A stretch of DNA of 18,895 bases from SABI01 sp964453215. GTDB lineage: Bacteria > Spirochaetota > Spirochaetia > Sphaerochaetales > Sphaerochaetaceae. The DNA is taken from NCBI GenBank assembly GCA_964453215.1, contig CAYVRR010000040.1, forward strand, positions 1 through 18,895, in the 5' to 3' direction. Under the pieces are notes generated by a model that made no database searches, was not told the DNA's origin, and saw only the letters and a list, made by a program, of their open reading frames with translations. This document shows positions 7,189 through 14,893 of this stretch, piece by piece. The number at the start of each line of letters is the position of its first letter. The stretch's first letter is position 1. Position numbers and translations under genes: made by a program.

Positions 7189-9690
7189 ATGAAACAAAAA
7201 GAATACCATATAGATGGGATGAACTGCTCAAGTTGTACAGTACATGTAGAAAAGAGTGTGAAAGATATTCCAGGAATTACGAATATACAGGTCAATTTAT
7301 TAAAAAATTCCCTCTCCTTTTCATACGATGAGTCAAAACATCAAATAGATGATGAAGTAATAGTCCAAAAAGTAAACTCAGCTGGCTATAAAGCAACTTC
7401 TGAACAAAGTAGTGAAAAGAGTGTTAAAAGTGAGAATACATACAAGAAAGAGTATGAGAAAGAGAAAAAGAGGAGAACTCGTCAGCTTATTCTCTCTATC
7501 GCGTTTGCCCTTCCACTTATGTACGTTGCAATGAGTGACATGCTCTTTCTTCCCCTATTTTCACTATTTAAAGGGGATGTGGGAACCTTCTATTTTGCCT
7601 CCCTGCAAATGGTATTAGCCCTAGGAGTAATGATTGTAAATAAAGTAACAATTACTTCAGGATTTAGAACCCTGATGAAAAGAAAGCCTACTATGGACTC
7701 ACTCATTGCTATTGGCTCAGTAGCTGCCTTTGCTTATGGGATTATTAATATATTTAGCCTTATATCCCCTCTTTATTACCAAGATAGCGCTTCTATTATG
7801 GCTCTTCGCCACTCTCTCTATTTTGAATCGGCTGGAATGATCCTTACCCTTGTATTGGTGGGTAAGTATTTAGAATTTCTAGCAAAAGGGAGAACGAGTG
7901 AAGCAATTGAGAAGTTACTTAATCTCACCCCAGATACTGCAACTGTGTTACGAGATGGAGAAGAAGTTATAATTGCTTCCACTGACGTTGTTGTTGGAGA
8001 GACTATCATAGTAAGACCCGGCTCAGTTTTTCCAGTTGATGGTGTTATTACTAAAGGAAACTCATCAGTAGATGCTTCTTCCTTAACAGGAGAGTCCCTC
8101 CCTGTAGAAAAGGGTGTTGGGGATGAAGTCTTTGCAACTACTGTAAATACAAGTGGCTATGTTGAAATAGAAGCAACGAAAGTGGGTAGTGAAACAATCT
8201 TTAGTAATATTATTAAGTTAGTGGAACAAGCAAGTAGCTCTAAAGCACCTATTGCCCACTTAGCAGATACTATTAGTAGTTATTTTGTTCCAATTGTAAT
8301 CACAATTTCAATTATCACAACACTTGTGTGGTTCATTATTAGTGGCTCCTTCCCATTCTCTCTCTCATTTGGAATAGCGGTGTTGGTCATTAGTTGCCCA
8401 TGTGCCCTCGGGTTAGCAACTCCAACTGCTATTATGGTAGGAATTGGAAAGATGAGTGAAAGTGGTATTTTAGTTCGTCACTCAAGGGCAATTCAAGGAC
8501 TCAGTAAAGTTGACACTGTTGTGTTTGATAAAACAGGAACTATCACAAGTGGTGCCCTTAGTGTAAAAGAATTTATTACTTCACCTGAAGTAGATAGAGA
8601 AGAGGCCCTGAGTTTAGCATATTCCCTAGAAAAAAGAAGTGAACATCCAATTGCTAAAGCGATTGTGAGGTGGGCAGAAGAGAATAGTATTAAAGAGGTA
8701 GATTTTAGTGAAACTACTACATTCATTGGAAATGGAATTACTGGCATCTACAACGGAGAAACAATTAAAGCTGGCAGTGACAGATACTTACAAGACCTTG
8801 GTGTTACTATCCCTAAGAGTGTAGAAAAGTGGGAAAAAGATGGAAGTATTGTTGTCCACTTTGCTAAGGAAAGTGAATATATGGGATCTGCTGTTATCTC
8901 AGATACGTTAAAAAAGAGTAGTAAAGAGGCAATTAGTGAATTAAAGAAGAGGGGCTTTGATGTTATTTTGCTCACAGGAGACTCAGAGGTAGCTGCTAAT
9001 AGTATAGCAGCTCAAGTGGGGATTGATACAGTTCACGCTCGTGTTCTTCCTGATGGAAAAGAGAAGGTCATCATTGATTTACAACAAAGTGGGAAAAAGG
9101 TTGCCTTTGTTGGTGATGGAATTAATGACGCGGTAAGTTTAACGAGAGCTGATGTTGGAATTGCTATTCACGGAGCGAGTGATATTGCAATAGAATCTAC
9201 AGATATAGTCCTCTTAAAAGATGATGTGATGGATGTTCTAAGGGCAATCGATATGAGTAAGCGCGTTCTGCGTGTAATAAAACAAAACCTCTTTTGGGCA
9301 TTATTCTATAACGTAGCAGGAATACCTTTAGCAGCTGGTATTTTCTATGTTCCTTTTGCCCTTTCACTCTCTCCCATGTTTGCAGCTTTTGCGATGAGTA
9401 TCTCATCTCTATTTGTTGTAACAAATGCACTACGATTAAAAAATTATAAATATATCTATCATAAGGAGGATACAACTATGTATTCAAAAGAGATTTTAAT
9501 TGAAGGAATGATGTGTAATCATTGTGTGAATCATGTTCAAAAAGGGCTTGAATCAATTGAAGGTGTGAGTGCCGTTGTTGAACTTGATAAGAAAAAAGCA
9601 ACTGTAACATCAGCTAATGAGATGAATGAAGATGAATTAAAAGCAAAGATTGTAGAAGCTGGATATACAGTCACTGCAATAAAGGGATAA
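7189..9690 (+). CDS. copA: Cu(I)-exporting P1B-type ATPase with in-frame C-terminal CopZ-like domain
   Basis: Membrane pump expelling Cu(I) with ATP, 833 aa. In order: heavy-metal-binding domain with GMNCSSC (10-16), a charged linker, transmembrane helices, TGES near 300, the transmembrane CPC (403-405), phosphorylation motif DKTGT (Asp447), nucleotide-domain SEHP (His486), GDGINDA (642-648), then YN (707-708) and MSISS (736-740) in the last helices, the residue set of Cu(I) pumps. After the usual family end (NALRL) the frame continues without a stop through a 12-residue linker into a second metal-binding domain (764-833) with MMCNHC. I start at ATG 7189 with GGAGG 5 bases upstream; GTG codons at 7174/7177 lie inside the operator. 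csoR follows 9 bases after the stop. Confidence 0.95.
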   Translation: MKQKEYHIDGMNCSSCTVHVEKSVKDIPGITNIQVNLLKNSLSFSYDESKHQIDDEVIVQKVNSAGYKATSEQSSEKSVKSENTYKKEYEKEKKRRTRQLILSIAFALPLMYVAMSDMLFLPLFSLFKGDVGTFYFASLQMVLALGVMIVNKVTITSGFRTLMKRKPTMDSLIAIGSVAAFAYGIINIFSLISPLYYQDSASIMALRHSLYFESAGMILTLVLVGKYLEFLAKGRTSEAIEKLLNLTPDTATVLRDGEEVIIASTDVVVGETIIVRPGSVFPVDGVITKGNSSVDASSLTGESLPVEKGVGDEVFATTVNTSGYVEIEATKVGSETIFSNIIKLVEQASSSKAPIAHLADTISSYFVPIVITISIITTLVWFIISGSFPFSLSFGIAVLVISCPCALGLATPTAIMVGIGKMSESGILVRHSRAIQGLSKVDTVVFDKTGTITSGALSVKEFITSPEVDREEALSLAYSLEKRSEHPIAKAIVRWAEENSIKEVDFSETTTFIGNGITGIYNGETIKAGSDRYLQDLGVTIPKSVEKWEKDGSIVVHFAKESEYMGSAVISDTLKKSSKEAISELKKRGFDVILLTGDSEVAANSIAAQVGIDTVHARVLPDGKEKVIIDLQQSGKKVAFVGDGINDAVSLTRADVGIAIHGASDIAIESTDIVLLKDDVMDVLRAIDMSKRVLRVIKQNLFWALFYNVAGIPLAAGIFYVPFALSLSPMFAAFAMSISSLFVVTNALRLKNYKYIYHKEDTTMYSKEILIEGMMCNHCVNHVQKGLESIEGVSAVVELDKKKATVTSANEMNEDELKAKIVEAGYTVTAIKG
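9463..9470 (+). promoter_or_regulatory. Internal Shine-Dalgarno inside copA, before the CopZ-like part
   Basis: AAGGAGGA, close to the full anti-Shine-Dalgarno complement, lies 7 bases before an in-frame ATG at 9478. It is stronger than most gene-start sites in this window, which is unexpected inside a coding frame. Confidence 0.75.
9478..9690 (+). CDS. copZ: CopZ-like copper chaperone, nested in frame at the 3' end of copA
   Basis: From the internal ATG the frame gives exactly 70 aa, the size of free CopZ chaperones (about 69 aa). It has MMCNHC with Cys13 and Cys16, a heavy-metal-associated ferredoxin-like domain, and ends VEAGYTVTAIKG. Because no stop codon separates it from the ATPase, the same codons can be read both as the C-terminal domain of the pump and as an independent small cytosolic Cu(I) carrier that would deliver copper to CopA and CsoR. 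The separate product is inferred from the strong ribosome binding site and the chaperone-sized length. The alternative is that only the fusion is made and the site is a relic of a former separate gene. Confidence 0.6.
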   Translation: MYSKEILIEGMMCNHCVNHVQKGLESIEGVSAVVELDKKKATVTSANEMNEDELKAKIVEAGYTVTAIKG

Positions 9691-9699
9691 TAAGAAGAG

Positions 9700-9966
9700 A
9701 TGAAAGCAGACCATAAAACAGTACTCACTGCCCTTAAGACAGCAAAAGGGCAGATTGAGGGGATAATGAGGATGGTTGATGAAGACCGCTATTGTGTAGA
9801 TATCTCTCATCAACTCTTATCTACCATTGCAATATTGAAAAACACGAATAAAAAAGTTCTTCATGCTCACCTCACAAGCTGTGTAAGAGACTCTCTTACA
9901 CAGAATGAGGATATTGATAAAAAGATTAATGAAGTTCTATCTATCGTTGATAAAATATCAGATTAA
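9700..9966 (+). CDS. csoR: CsoR-family copper-sensing repressor
   Basis: Small all-helical DNA-binding regulator of the CsoR/RcnR/FrmR family, 88 aa. It shows the family N-terminus (LKTAKGQIEGIMRMV) and the Cu(I) ligand triad Cys32, His57, Cys61, with the same 25- and 4-residue spacing as in characterised CsoR proteins; this pattern separates it from the nickel, formaldehyde and persulfide branches. It begins 9 bases after the copA-copZ stop, so it should be co-transcribed and autoregulated through the dyad at 7159-7178. The ribosome binding site (AAGAAGAG) is weak, which suits translational coupling and a low repressor level. Confidence 0.93.
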   Translation: MKADHKTVLTALKTAKGQIEGIMRMVDEDRYCVDISHQLLSTIAILKNTNKKVLHAHLTSCVRDSLTQNEDIDKKINEVLSIVDKISD

Positions 9967-10041
9967 GAAAATATCTACGTGGCAATTAGGAACTCCTCTT
10001 ATACTCAATATGAGGTTACACAATCTTCTCCAAAGAGACTT
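9963..10041 (-). pseudogene. Decayed fragment of the galK 3' end
   Basis: About 79 bases match the last 76 bases of the intact galactokinase gene (12681-12756) in the same orientation, with a few substitutions and about 3 bases of net insertion. On the minus strand it reads SLFGEDCVTS, then a 2-base insertion shifts the frame before a recognisable IRGVPNCHVDIF. The similarity starts at the csoR stop codon and stops abruptly near 10041. It cannot make protein. It marks an old duplication or rearrangement and makes a direct repeat with the galK end. Confidence 0.85.
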
Positions 10042-10075
10042 TATTCTTATGGAAATAAAGTCTCAACTTTCTTCT
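10035..10075 (+). terminator. Hairpin, probable terminator of the copper operon
   Basis: GAGACTTTATT (10035-10045) and AATAAAGTCTC (10054-10064) form a perfect 11-bp stem with an 8-base loop, followed by an interrupted T-rich stretch. The left arm overlaps the end of the galK fragment. Confidence 0.5.
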
Positions 10076-10359
10076 TTTGTATATCCTGCACACTATTTTC
10101 CCATTTCTTTTTATCTAAGATGCCTATTCTCTTAGACTTAAATCCACTACAGGTTACTTTTTTCATATGTTTAGTGGAGAAATAAGTCTTTGAGAGTCGT
10201 CAACAACCTTTTTAACTCCTCTCACCTTTCTCCTTCAGGGAACTTATCATGCTGTCGTATTCTATTAAACCACAGTTTAATCGACACAAGAAATAATCAT
10301 GTGAGAAATGGTAGATCATTTTTATATTAGTGGTAATGTATAATATTTTAAGAACATTC

Positions 10360-10389
10360 TTGACTTTTCACATACCTTATCTTTACACT
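10360..10389 (+). promoter_or_regulatory. Candidate promoter of the repeat lipoprotein
   Basis: TTGACT (10360-10365), 18-base spacer, TACACT (10384-10389). It would give a leader of about 130 bases. Confidence 0.3.
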
Positions 10390-10459
10390 AGCCGAGGCTA
10401 AATCATAAATAACGGATGATTAGAAAGAAAAAAACTTACAGGGAAGAGCTAACATTAAA

Positions 10460-10473
10460 AGACACTCGTGTCT
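10460..10473. promoter_or_regulatory. Palindrome in the lipoprotein leader
   Basis: AGACAC-TC-GTGTCT lies about 50 bases before the start codon, inside the predicted leader. It could be an operator or RNA hairpin; no partner is known. Confidence 0.25.
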
Positions 10474-10524
10474 AGAGATGGAGAAATCTAAGAAGATAAT
10501 GGCATTCCAAAGGATGTATATATA

Positions 10525-11971
10525 ATGAAGAAACTTGGAATTATCGCTATTTCTTTTATCTTTTTGAGTGCAATGGCTTCTTTCTTTAGTAGCTGCGCTG
10601 TTGAACCTAATACCTATAGAGTACTATATACTTCAAATGATGGCACAGGAGTCATGGACGCATCTGTGGTAGAAGAAAACGTCCAAATAAACCTACCTGT
10701 TAACATTTTCACTAAAGAAGGATATACCTTTGCAGGATGGGCAACAACAAGTGGTGGCGGTGTGGTTTATGCTAATGGGGCAAGCTTCACTATGGGTTCT
10801 TCAGATGTGAATCTCTATGCTGTGTGGAGTGCAAATTCTCACACACTTAGCTTTAATGCTACTGGTGGAACAAATGAAATGGATGATATCACCCTCAACA
10901 CTGATGAAGTGACAACCTTGTCTCTTAATACATTCACTAAAGAAGGATATACCTTTGCAGGATGGGCAACAACAAGTGGTGGNNNNNNNNNNNNNNNNNN
11001 NNNNNNNNNNNNNNNNNNNNNNNNNNNNNNNNNNNNNNNNNNNNNNNNNNNNNNNNNNNNNNNNNNNNNNNNNNNNNNNNNNGGCAAGCTTCACTATGGG
11101 TTCTTCAGATGTGAATCTCTATGCTGTGTGGAGTGTTGCAACCTATGTGGTGAAATACAACGCAAATGAAGCCACCTCTGGTGAAGTTCCTTCTAATCAA
11201 ACAAAGATCCATGGGGTTGATTTAACCATTGCATCAAACTCTGAGAGTCTTGCACGAACAGGTTATACATTTGCTGGATGGAATACGCAACCTGATGGAT
11301 TGGGTACTACATATGCAGAAGGAAGTACTTACGCTAGTAATGCAGAGTTGCTTTTATATGCTAATTGGGATTATCTAATAGGAAGTCGTGGCCCAGCTGG
11401 CGGTTATATAATTTATGATGATGAAATTGGGTATGATTCTAATGGTGATGGAATGATACAAAGCTATGAAAAGAATCGTTTTAAAGGCGACTTGTTAGGC
11501 AAGCGCTATCTAGAGGCAGCACCATCTGATATCTCTGTAGGTGGTAGTTTCTATCATATATTTGGGTATTACAGAACAACCTCTGAAGGCTCTTCTGTGC
11601 TTGTTGGAACAAACCTTGGTATAGGGAAAGGTCTCGCTAATACTACAGCTTTAGTGTCAAAGAAGGGGTCGAGGGCATACATCTCAAATTATTCCACTAC
11701 AGCTGAAACAACAGAAGACTACGCAGCGAGAGTGTGTGATACCCTTGTCGAGGGTGTTTACGATGATTGGTTCTTACCAAGTAAGGACGAACTTAATCTG
11801 ATGTATGTAAATCTCAAGAAGAACAATCAAGGAGATTTTTCTGATAAATCCTACTGGAGTTCCTCCGAGAGAAATGCACAATTAGCGTGGTACCAGAACT
11901 TTGATGATGGGGATCAGTTCTACAATGATCGGTATGGTGGAAGATGGGTTAGGCCTGTTCGGGCTTTCTGA
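10525..11971 (+). CDS. Surface lipoprotein with InlB-type repeats and a C-terminal DUF1566/Lcl-like domain (contains an assembly gap)
   Basis: Residues 1-24 form a lipoprotein signal (FFSSC, lipidated Cys24). Then come Listeria-Bacteroides (Flg_new/InlB B) repeats with the hallmark GYTFAGW and LYAVW, about 75 aa each: two nearly identical at DNA level and one divergent copy (TGYTFAGWNTQPDG). After GPAGGYIIYDD comes a C-terminal module with DDWFLPSKDELNLMY, SYWSSSE and GGRWVRPVRAF, typical of the DUF1566/Lcl C-type-lectin-like family. Start is ATG 10525 with AAAGGA 10 bases upstream. A run of 100 N (10983-11082) puts the two halves in different frames, but the real gap should be 21 bases plus multiples of 225, which restores the frame, so I read this as one intact gene. 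Likely an exposed adhesin or binding protein; ligand unknown. Confidence 0.8.
10708..11135 (+). repeat. Near-identical 225-bp tandem repeats
   Basis: The unit beginning TTCACTAAAGAAGG at 10708 recurs at 10933, exactly 225 bases (75 codons) on. About 50 bases before the gap and over 50 bases after it are identical to the first copy. The number of copies hidden in the gap is unknown. Confidence 0.85.
10983..11082. other. Assembly gap (100 N)
   Basis: Exactly 100 N, the usual placeholder for a gap of unknown size, inside the tandem repeats. By comparison with copy 1 the true gap lacks at least 21 bases. Confidence 0.98.
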
Positions 11972-12061
11972 TGAGCTATTTACCAATTAAAGGAGAAGCG
12001 GGGGGAAGACTTCTGTTGGAGAGAAAATAGCAATGTATTACGACCTACCAGTTTTTCAAGT

Positions 12062-12574
12062 AGAAAGCTTCAATTTTATTATTTCAAGAGTCAAAACAGA
12101 TCTGTTGATATTAACACGATATATTCATATTTGGATGATCTGGTTAGCTCCTTCATCATGAGCAAAGTACAACGCTATGATATACAGGGAAAGGAACTTC
12201 GTAAAACCCAAGAAAAATACTACTTAGCAGATCATGGCATACAGCATGCTCTCTTTGGCTATTAAGATCGACATATTTTAGAAAATATTGTCCATAATGA
12301 ACTAATCAAGCGAGGATATGAAGTATTCATTGAGAAACTAGGTATAACGGAAGTCGATTTCATTGCTGAGAATCCACAGACACAAGTATATGTACAAGTT
12401 GCTTATAGAATGGAACAGGTACGTACTTTAAAGAGAGAAGCAGCACCACTTCTTGCTATTCGAGATTCCTATACAAAATGGGTAGTGACCATCGATTCTC
12501 ACTTTAGGGACTCTATAGAGGGTGTGAGATACATTGGACTTCTTCAATTCCTCACAGATAATAATCTGTACTAG
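12062..12574 (+). pseudogene. Remnant of a DUF4143-type AAA ATPase gene
   Basis: Only the C-terminal part of the protein is left. In one frame it reads FKSQNRSVDINTIYSYLDDL, then SSFIMSKVQRYDIQGKEL and EKYYLADHGIQHALFGY, a TAA stop at 12263-12265, then continues DRHILENIVHNELIKRGYEV, TEVDFIAE, YVQVAYRM and PLLAIRDSYTKWVVT to a TAG at 12572. This is the family C-terminus (winged-helix followed by the PD-(D/E)xK-like DUF4143 module, with E and D residues in VDFIAE still present). The Walker A and B ATPase part is missing, there is no usable start, and the stop is in the middle, so it is broken. The short stretch 11972-12061 between the lipoprotein and this remnant holds nothing I can name; it may be frameshifted ATPase sequence (LPVFQVESFNF). 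Confidence 0.8.
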
Positions 12575-12620
12575 CGTCTCCTTCTGTTGAAATCCAATGT
12601 ATATGATGACTTTAGTGTGA

Positions 12621-12660
12621 AAGGTTTTCTAGTAACACCTTCTTTGTTTCCTGTTTTTAT
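12621..12660 (+). terminator. Weak hairpin with T-rich tail
   Basis: AAGGTTTT (12621-12628) pairs with AACACCTT (12634-12641) with one mismatch, followed by an interrupted T-rich run. It lies between two converging transcription units. Confidence 0.3.
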
Positions 12661-12680
12661 AAAGTTAATACCATATCAAC

Positions 12681-13982
12681 TTAAAAAATATCTACTTGGC
12701 ACGTAGGAACTCCCCTTATACTAAGAGAGGTTACACAATCTTCTCCAAAGAGACTTCTTGCTTGTTGAGTAAATTTATCTACCAAAGAGAGTGGAACATA
12801 TGCTTGAACTGTTCCAGCAAATCCTCCTCCATGCACTCTCGCGGCTCCCTCTTGGTGTAGAATCTGGTCACACATCATGAGGGCTAGGGTAATGGGCTGA
12901 AGGAGTGGATGGGTGGGAGTGTAGATGTTTTGAAGGAAGTGTAAAGAAGAAGCACCAGAAGCCTTCACGAGAGCAAGGTAGGTAGAAATATCGCCTTCTA
13001 ATAGTGCTTGGTGCATTGCATCAACTCTCTCATTTTCTAAAAAGAAATGGTATGCCCTAAGAATTGCCCTATCATTGTTGATAGCTTCTCTTAAAGCGGG
13101 TAGGGATGAGGTAAATTGGGTGAATGTAACTTCTCTTAATACCTGTTTATTAAAATAGGATGCAACCTTTTTCATCTCTTTAGGAATTGAAGCATAATCA
13201 TCTGTTAAGTTAGCATGATCCCCTTTTGTATCAATTATCATCAACTGATACCCGTTTTTAACAAAATCTACAGGAACAGAGGTGACAATAGGAGAAGAGG
13301 GATCTTTAAAATCAATTTCTACAACGTTTCCTACAGCACACGCAATTTGATCCATTAAGCCAGAAGGTTTACCAAAATAAACATTCTCTGCATATTGACC
13401 AATGATAGCGAGTTCTACTGGGTCTAATGTATTACTGTTATACATTGAGTTAAAGATAGTTCCAATGAGTACTTCTATTGCTGCTGAGGACGAAAGGCCA
13501 GAGCCTTTGAGGACATTGGTAGTTGTGTGTATGATAAGGCCACCAATTTTTAATCCTCTTGAAACAAAAGCGTGAGCTATTCCTCGAACTAACGCATTCG
13601 TTGTATTTTTTTCACTCTCCACTACTTCTAATGATGTAATGTCAACAACTACATCAGAGAAACCTTGTGAAATAAGGATAACCTTGTCTTCTTTAATCGT
13701 TGAAGCTACTGCAATGGTGTCAAGGTTAATACTAGCAGCGATTACTTTACCAAGATTGTGGTCTGTATGATTGCCTCCAAGCTCAGTTCTTCCAGCTGTA
13801 CTAAAGAGGTGAGTTTGTAAAAAGGTATATTCTCTATATGAGTTATAATGAGTTTTAATAAGCTCTTCATAACGATGTTGTTGGTAGGAAAGATCTACGT
13901 GTTCACCATATATTTCTTTACATCGAGCAATTCCTTGTTCTGTTGCAGTTATTCCTTTTAATAGTTCTTTTCTTTTTGCCAA
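12681..13982 (-). CDS. galK: Galactokinase
   Basis: GHMP-family kinase phosphorylating galactose at C1 with ATP, the first committed Leloir step. 433 aa, longer than the E. coli type (382) because of an N-terminal extension of about 50 residues, as in several anaerobes. Motifs: galactokinase signature GRTELGGNHTDH (64-75), ATP-binding GSGLSSSAA (160-168), GLMDQ with the catalytic Asp near 211, and the C-terminal HGGGFAGT. I start at TTG 13982: AGAGG lies 6 bases upstream, while the TTG two codons earlier touches that site; there is no early ATG. It lies about 19 bases after the AraC-type gene on the same strand, so the two form a unit. Its last 76 bases are duplicated behind csoR. No galT or galE is in the window. 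Confidence 0.94.
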   Translation of the reverse strand: MAKRKELLKGITATEQGIARCKEIYGEHVDLSYQQHRYEELIKTHYNSYREYTFLQTHLFSTAGRTELGGNHTDHNLGKVIAASINLDTIAVASTIKEDKVILISQGFSDVVVDITSLEVVESEKNTTNALVRGIAHAFVSRGLKIGGLIIHTTTNVLKGSGLSSSAAIEVLIGTIFNSMYNSNTLDPVELAIIGQYAENVYFGKPSGLMDQIACAVGNVVEIDFKDPSSPIVTSVPVDFVKNGYQLMIIDTKGDHANLTDDYASIPKEMKKVASYFNKQVLREVTFTQFTSSLPALREAINNDRAILRAYHFFLENERVDAMHQALLEGDISTYLALVKASGASSLHFLQNIYTPTHPLLQPITLALMMCDQILHQEGAARVHGGGFAGTVQAYVPLSLVDKFTQQARSLFGEDCVTSLSIRGVPTCQVDIF

Positions 13983-14001
13983 TTTCAACCTCTTTTATTG
14001 G

Positions 14002-14883
14002 TTATTGATACCAATATGATTTATTTTTTTTATACTCTCTAGGACTCATATTCATCACTTTTCTAAATTGTCTACTAAAATAGTTGGCATCACTAAACCC
14101 AGTTGCTTCACTAATTTCATTCATTGAGAGGTCTGTATTTCGAATATAACGTGTTGCTTCTTCAATGCGAAGTTGAATATGGTATTCGATAGGAGAAAGA
14201 CCTGTCGCGTTTTGAAAATGTCTGTTTAGTGTACTTACACTCATATTGGTTAATTCAATAAGCTCTTTTATGGAGACACTCCTGTTTGTGTGTGCTTCTA
14301 AAAAACTAATCGCATCAGCAATACGTAATATTGTATTATTATCTTTTCGTGGAGATAGTGAGTAATAGCGAAAAAGGATTACAAGCAGTTGCACCATGAG
14401 GGCAAGGGCAATTGATTTTGAGCCATCATCACTCTCTATAGAATCAGCTTCCTTATGCATGTTTTCAACTATTGGCATAATAATACCCATTTGAGCTGGG
14501 GTAAGTTGCATGAAGTATTGAAGGAGTTGATCATTTCGATAATTTGGTTCAATCGTCATCAGTGCATGATACCCAGGCATGTTTCTTAAATCAGGGAAGG
14601 ATTCAATAAATATTTTAGGAGTAAAAAGGATATTATAGAGGTGAAGATCCTCTACATTTTTATATCCATGTTTATGCCCTGGAGATATAACAAAGACGTT
14701 TCCTGGAAAGAGGGAAAAGGTGTTGTCAGGAGTGATGTGATCTCCCTTACCATTAACAATAATAACGAGTTCATAAAAGTCGTGTGAGTGGAGGGGATAG
14801 GGAATCTCAGGGTCTCTTTCAATTACTTTAAGGGAAAACTGAGGTGAATAAAAGAAGTCTGAAGAAAGGAGTGTGAGATTCAT
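14002..14883 (-). CDS. AraC-family transcriptional regulator, RhaS/RhaR-like
   Basis: 293 aa. The N-terminal sugar-binding cupin-like domain begins MNLTLLSSDFFYS and has PYPLHSHDFYELVIIVNGKG, closely resembling the start of RhaS/RhaR. The C-terminal 100 residues are the double helix-turn-helix of AraC proteins (SIKELIELTNMSVSTLNRHF, then DLSMNEISEATGFSDANYFSRQFRK and the usual MSPREYKK). It probably senses L-rhamnose or a related sugar and controls the divergent rhaA operon and its own unit with galK. I prefer ATG 14883 to the longer TTG 14922 start, because that TTG is part of a consensus -35 hexamer and homology to RhaS begins at the second site. No Shine-Dalgarno precedes 14883; the predicted mRNA would be nearly leaderless. 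Confidence 0.88.
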   Translation of the reverse strand: MNLTLLSSDFFYSPQFSLKVIERDPEIPYPLHSHDFYELVIIVNGKGDHITPDNTFSLFPGNVFVISPGHKHGYKNVEDLHLYNILFTPKIFIESFPDLRNMPGYHALMTIEPNYRNDQLLQYFMQLTPAQMGIIMPIVENMHKEADSIESDDGSKSIALALMVQLLVILFRYYSLSPRKDNNTILRIADAISFLEAHTNRSVSIKELIELTNMSVSTLNRHFQNATGLSPIEYHIQLRIEEATRYIRNTDLSMNEISEATGFSDANYFSRQFRKVMNMSPREYKKNKSYWYQ

Positions 14884-14893
14884 AATTGAACAT

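Larger units (their letters stand above)
10065..10524. other. Non-coding stretch before the repeat lipoprotein
   Basis: No convincing gene. It holds a 7-bp inverted repeat ATTAAAC-CACA-GTTTAAT (10264-10281) flanked by TGTCG and CGACA, and the promoter and leader palindrome listed separately. A 39-codon minus-strand frame at 10047-10166 lacks a ribosome binding site and is not called. Confidence 0.5.

Noticed and set aside
7134..7331. Small plus-strand frame over the copA start
   Set aside because: It overlaps the operator and the first copA domain in another frame.
10047..10166. 39-codon minus-strand frame, MKKVTCSGFKSKRIG...
   Set aside because: No Shine-Dalgarno, ends inside the terminator hairpin, and resembles nothing I know; probably chance or a relic.
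9979..10185. Plus-strand frames of 68-76 codons after csoR
   Set aside because: They cross the galK fragment and the terminator hairpin and lack ribosome binding sites.
10525..11971. Reading the lipoprotein as a frameshifted pseudogene
   Set aside because: The frame change is explained by the 100-N placeholder; a gap of 21 + 225k bases keeps the frame.
11972..12061. Template repeat or reverse transcriptase of a diversity-generating retroelement directly downstream of the lipoprotein
   Set aside because: I found no second copy of the VRPVRAF-coding end and no reverse transcriptase motifs in the window.
9963..12756. Insertion sequence or transposon bounded by the galK repeats
   Set aside because: No transposase, no terminal inverted repeats; the repeats are coding galK ends, so duplication or recombination fits better.
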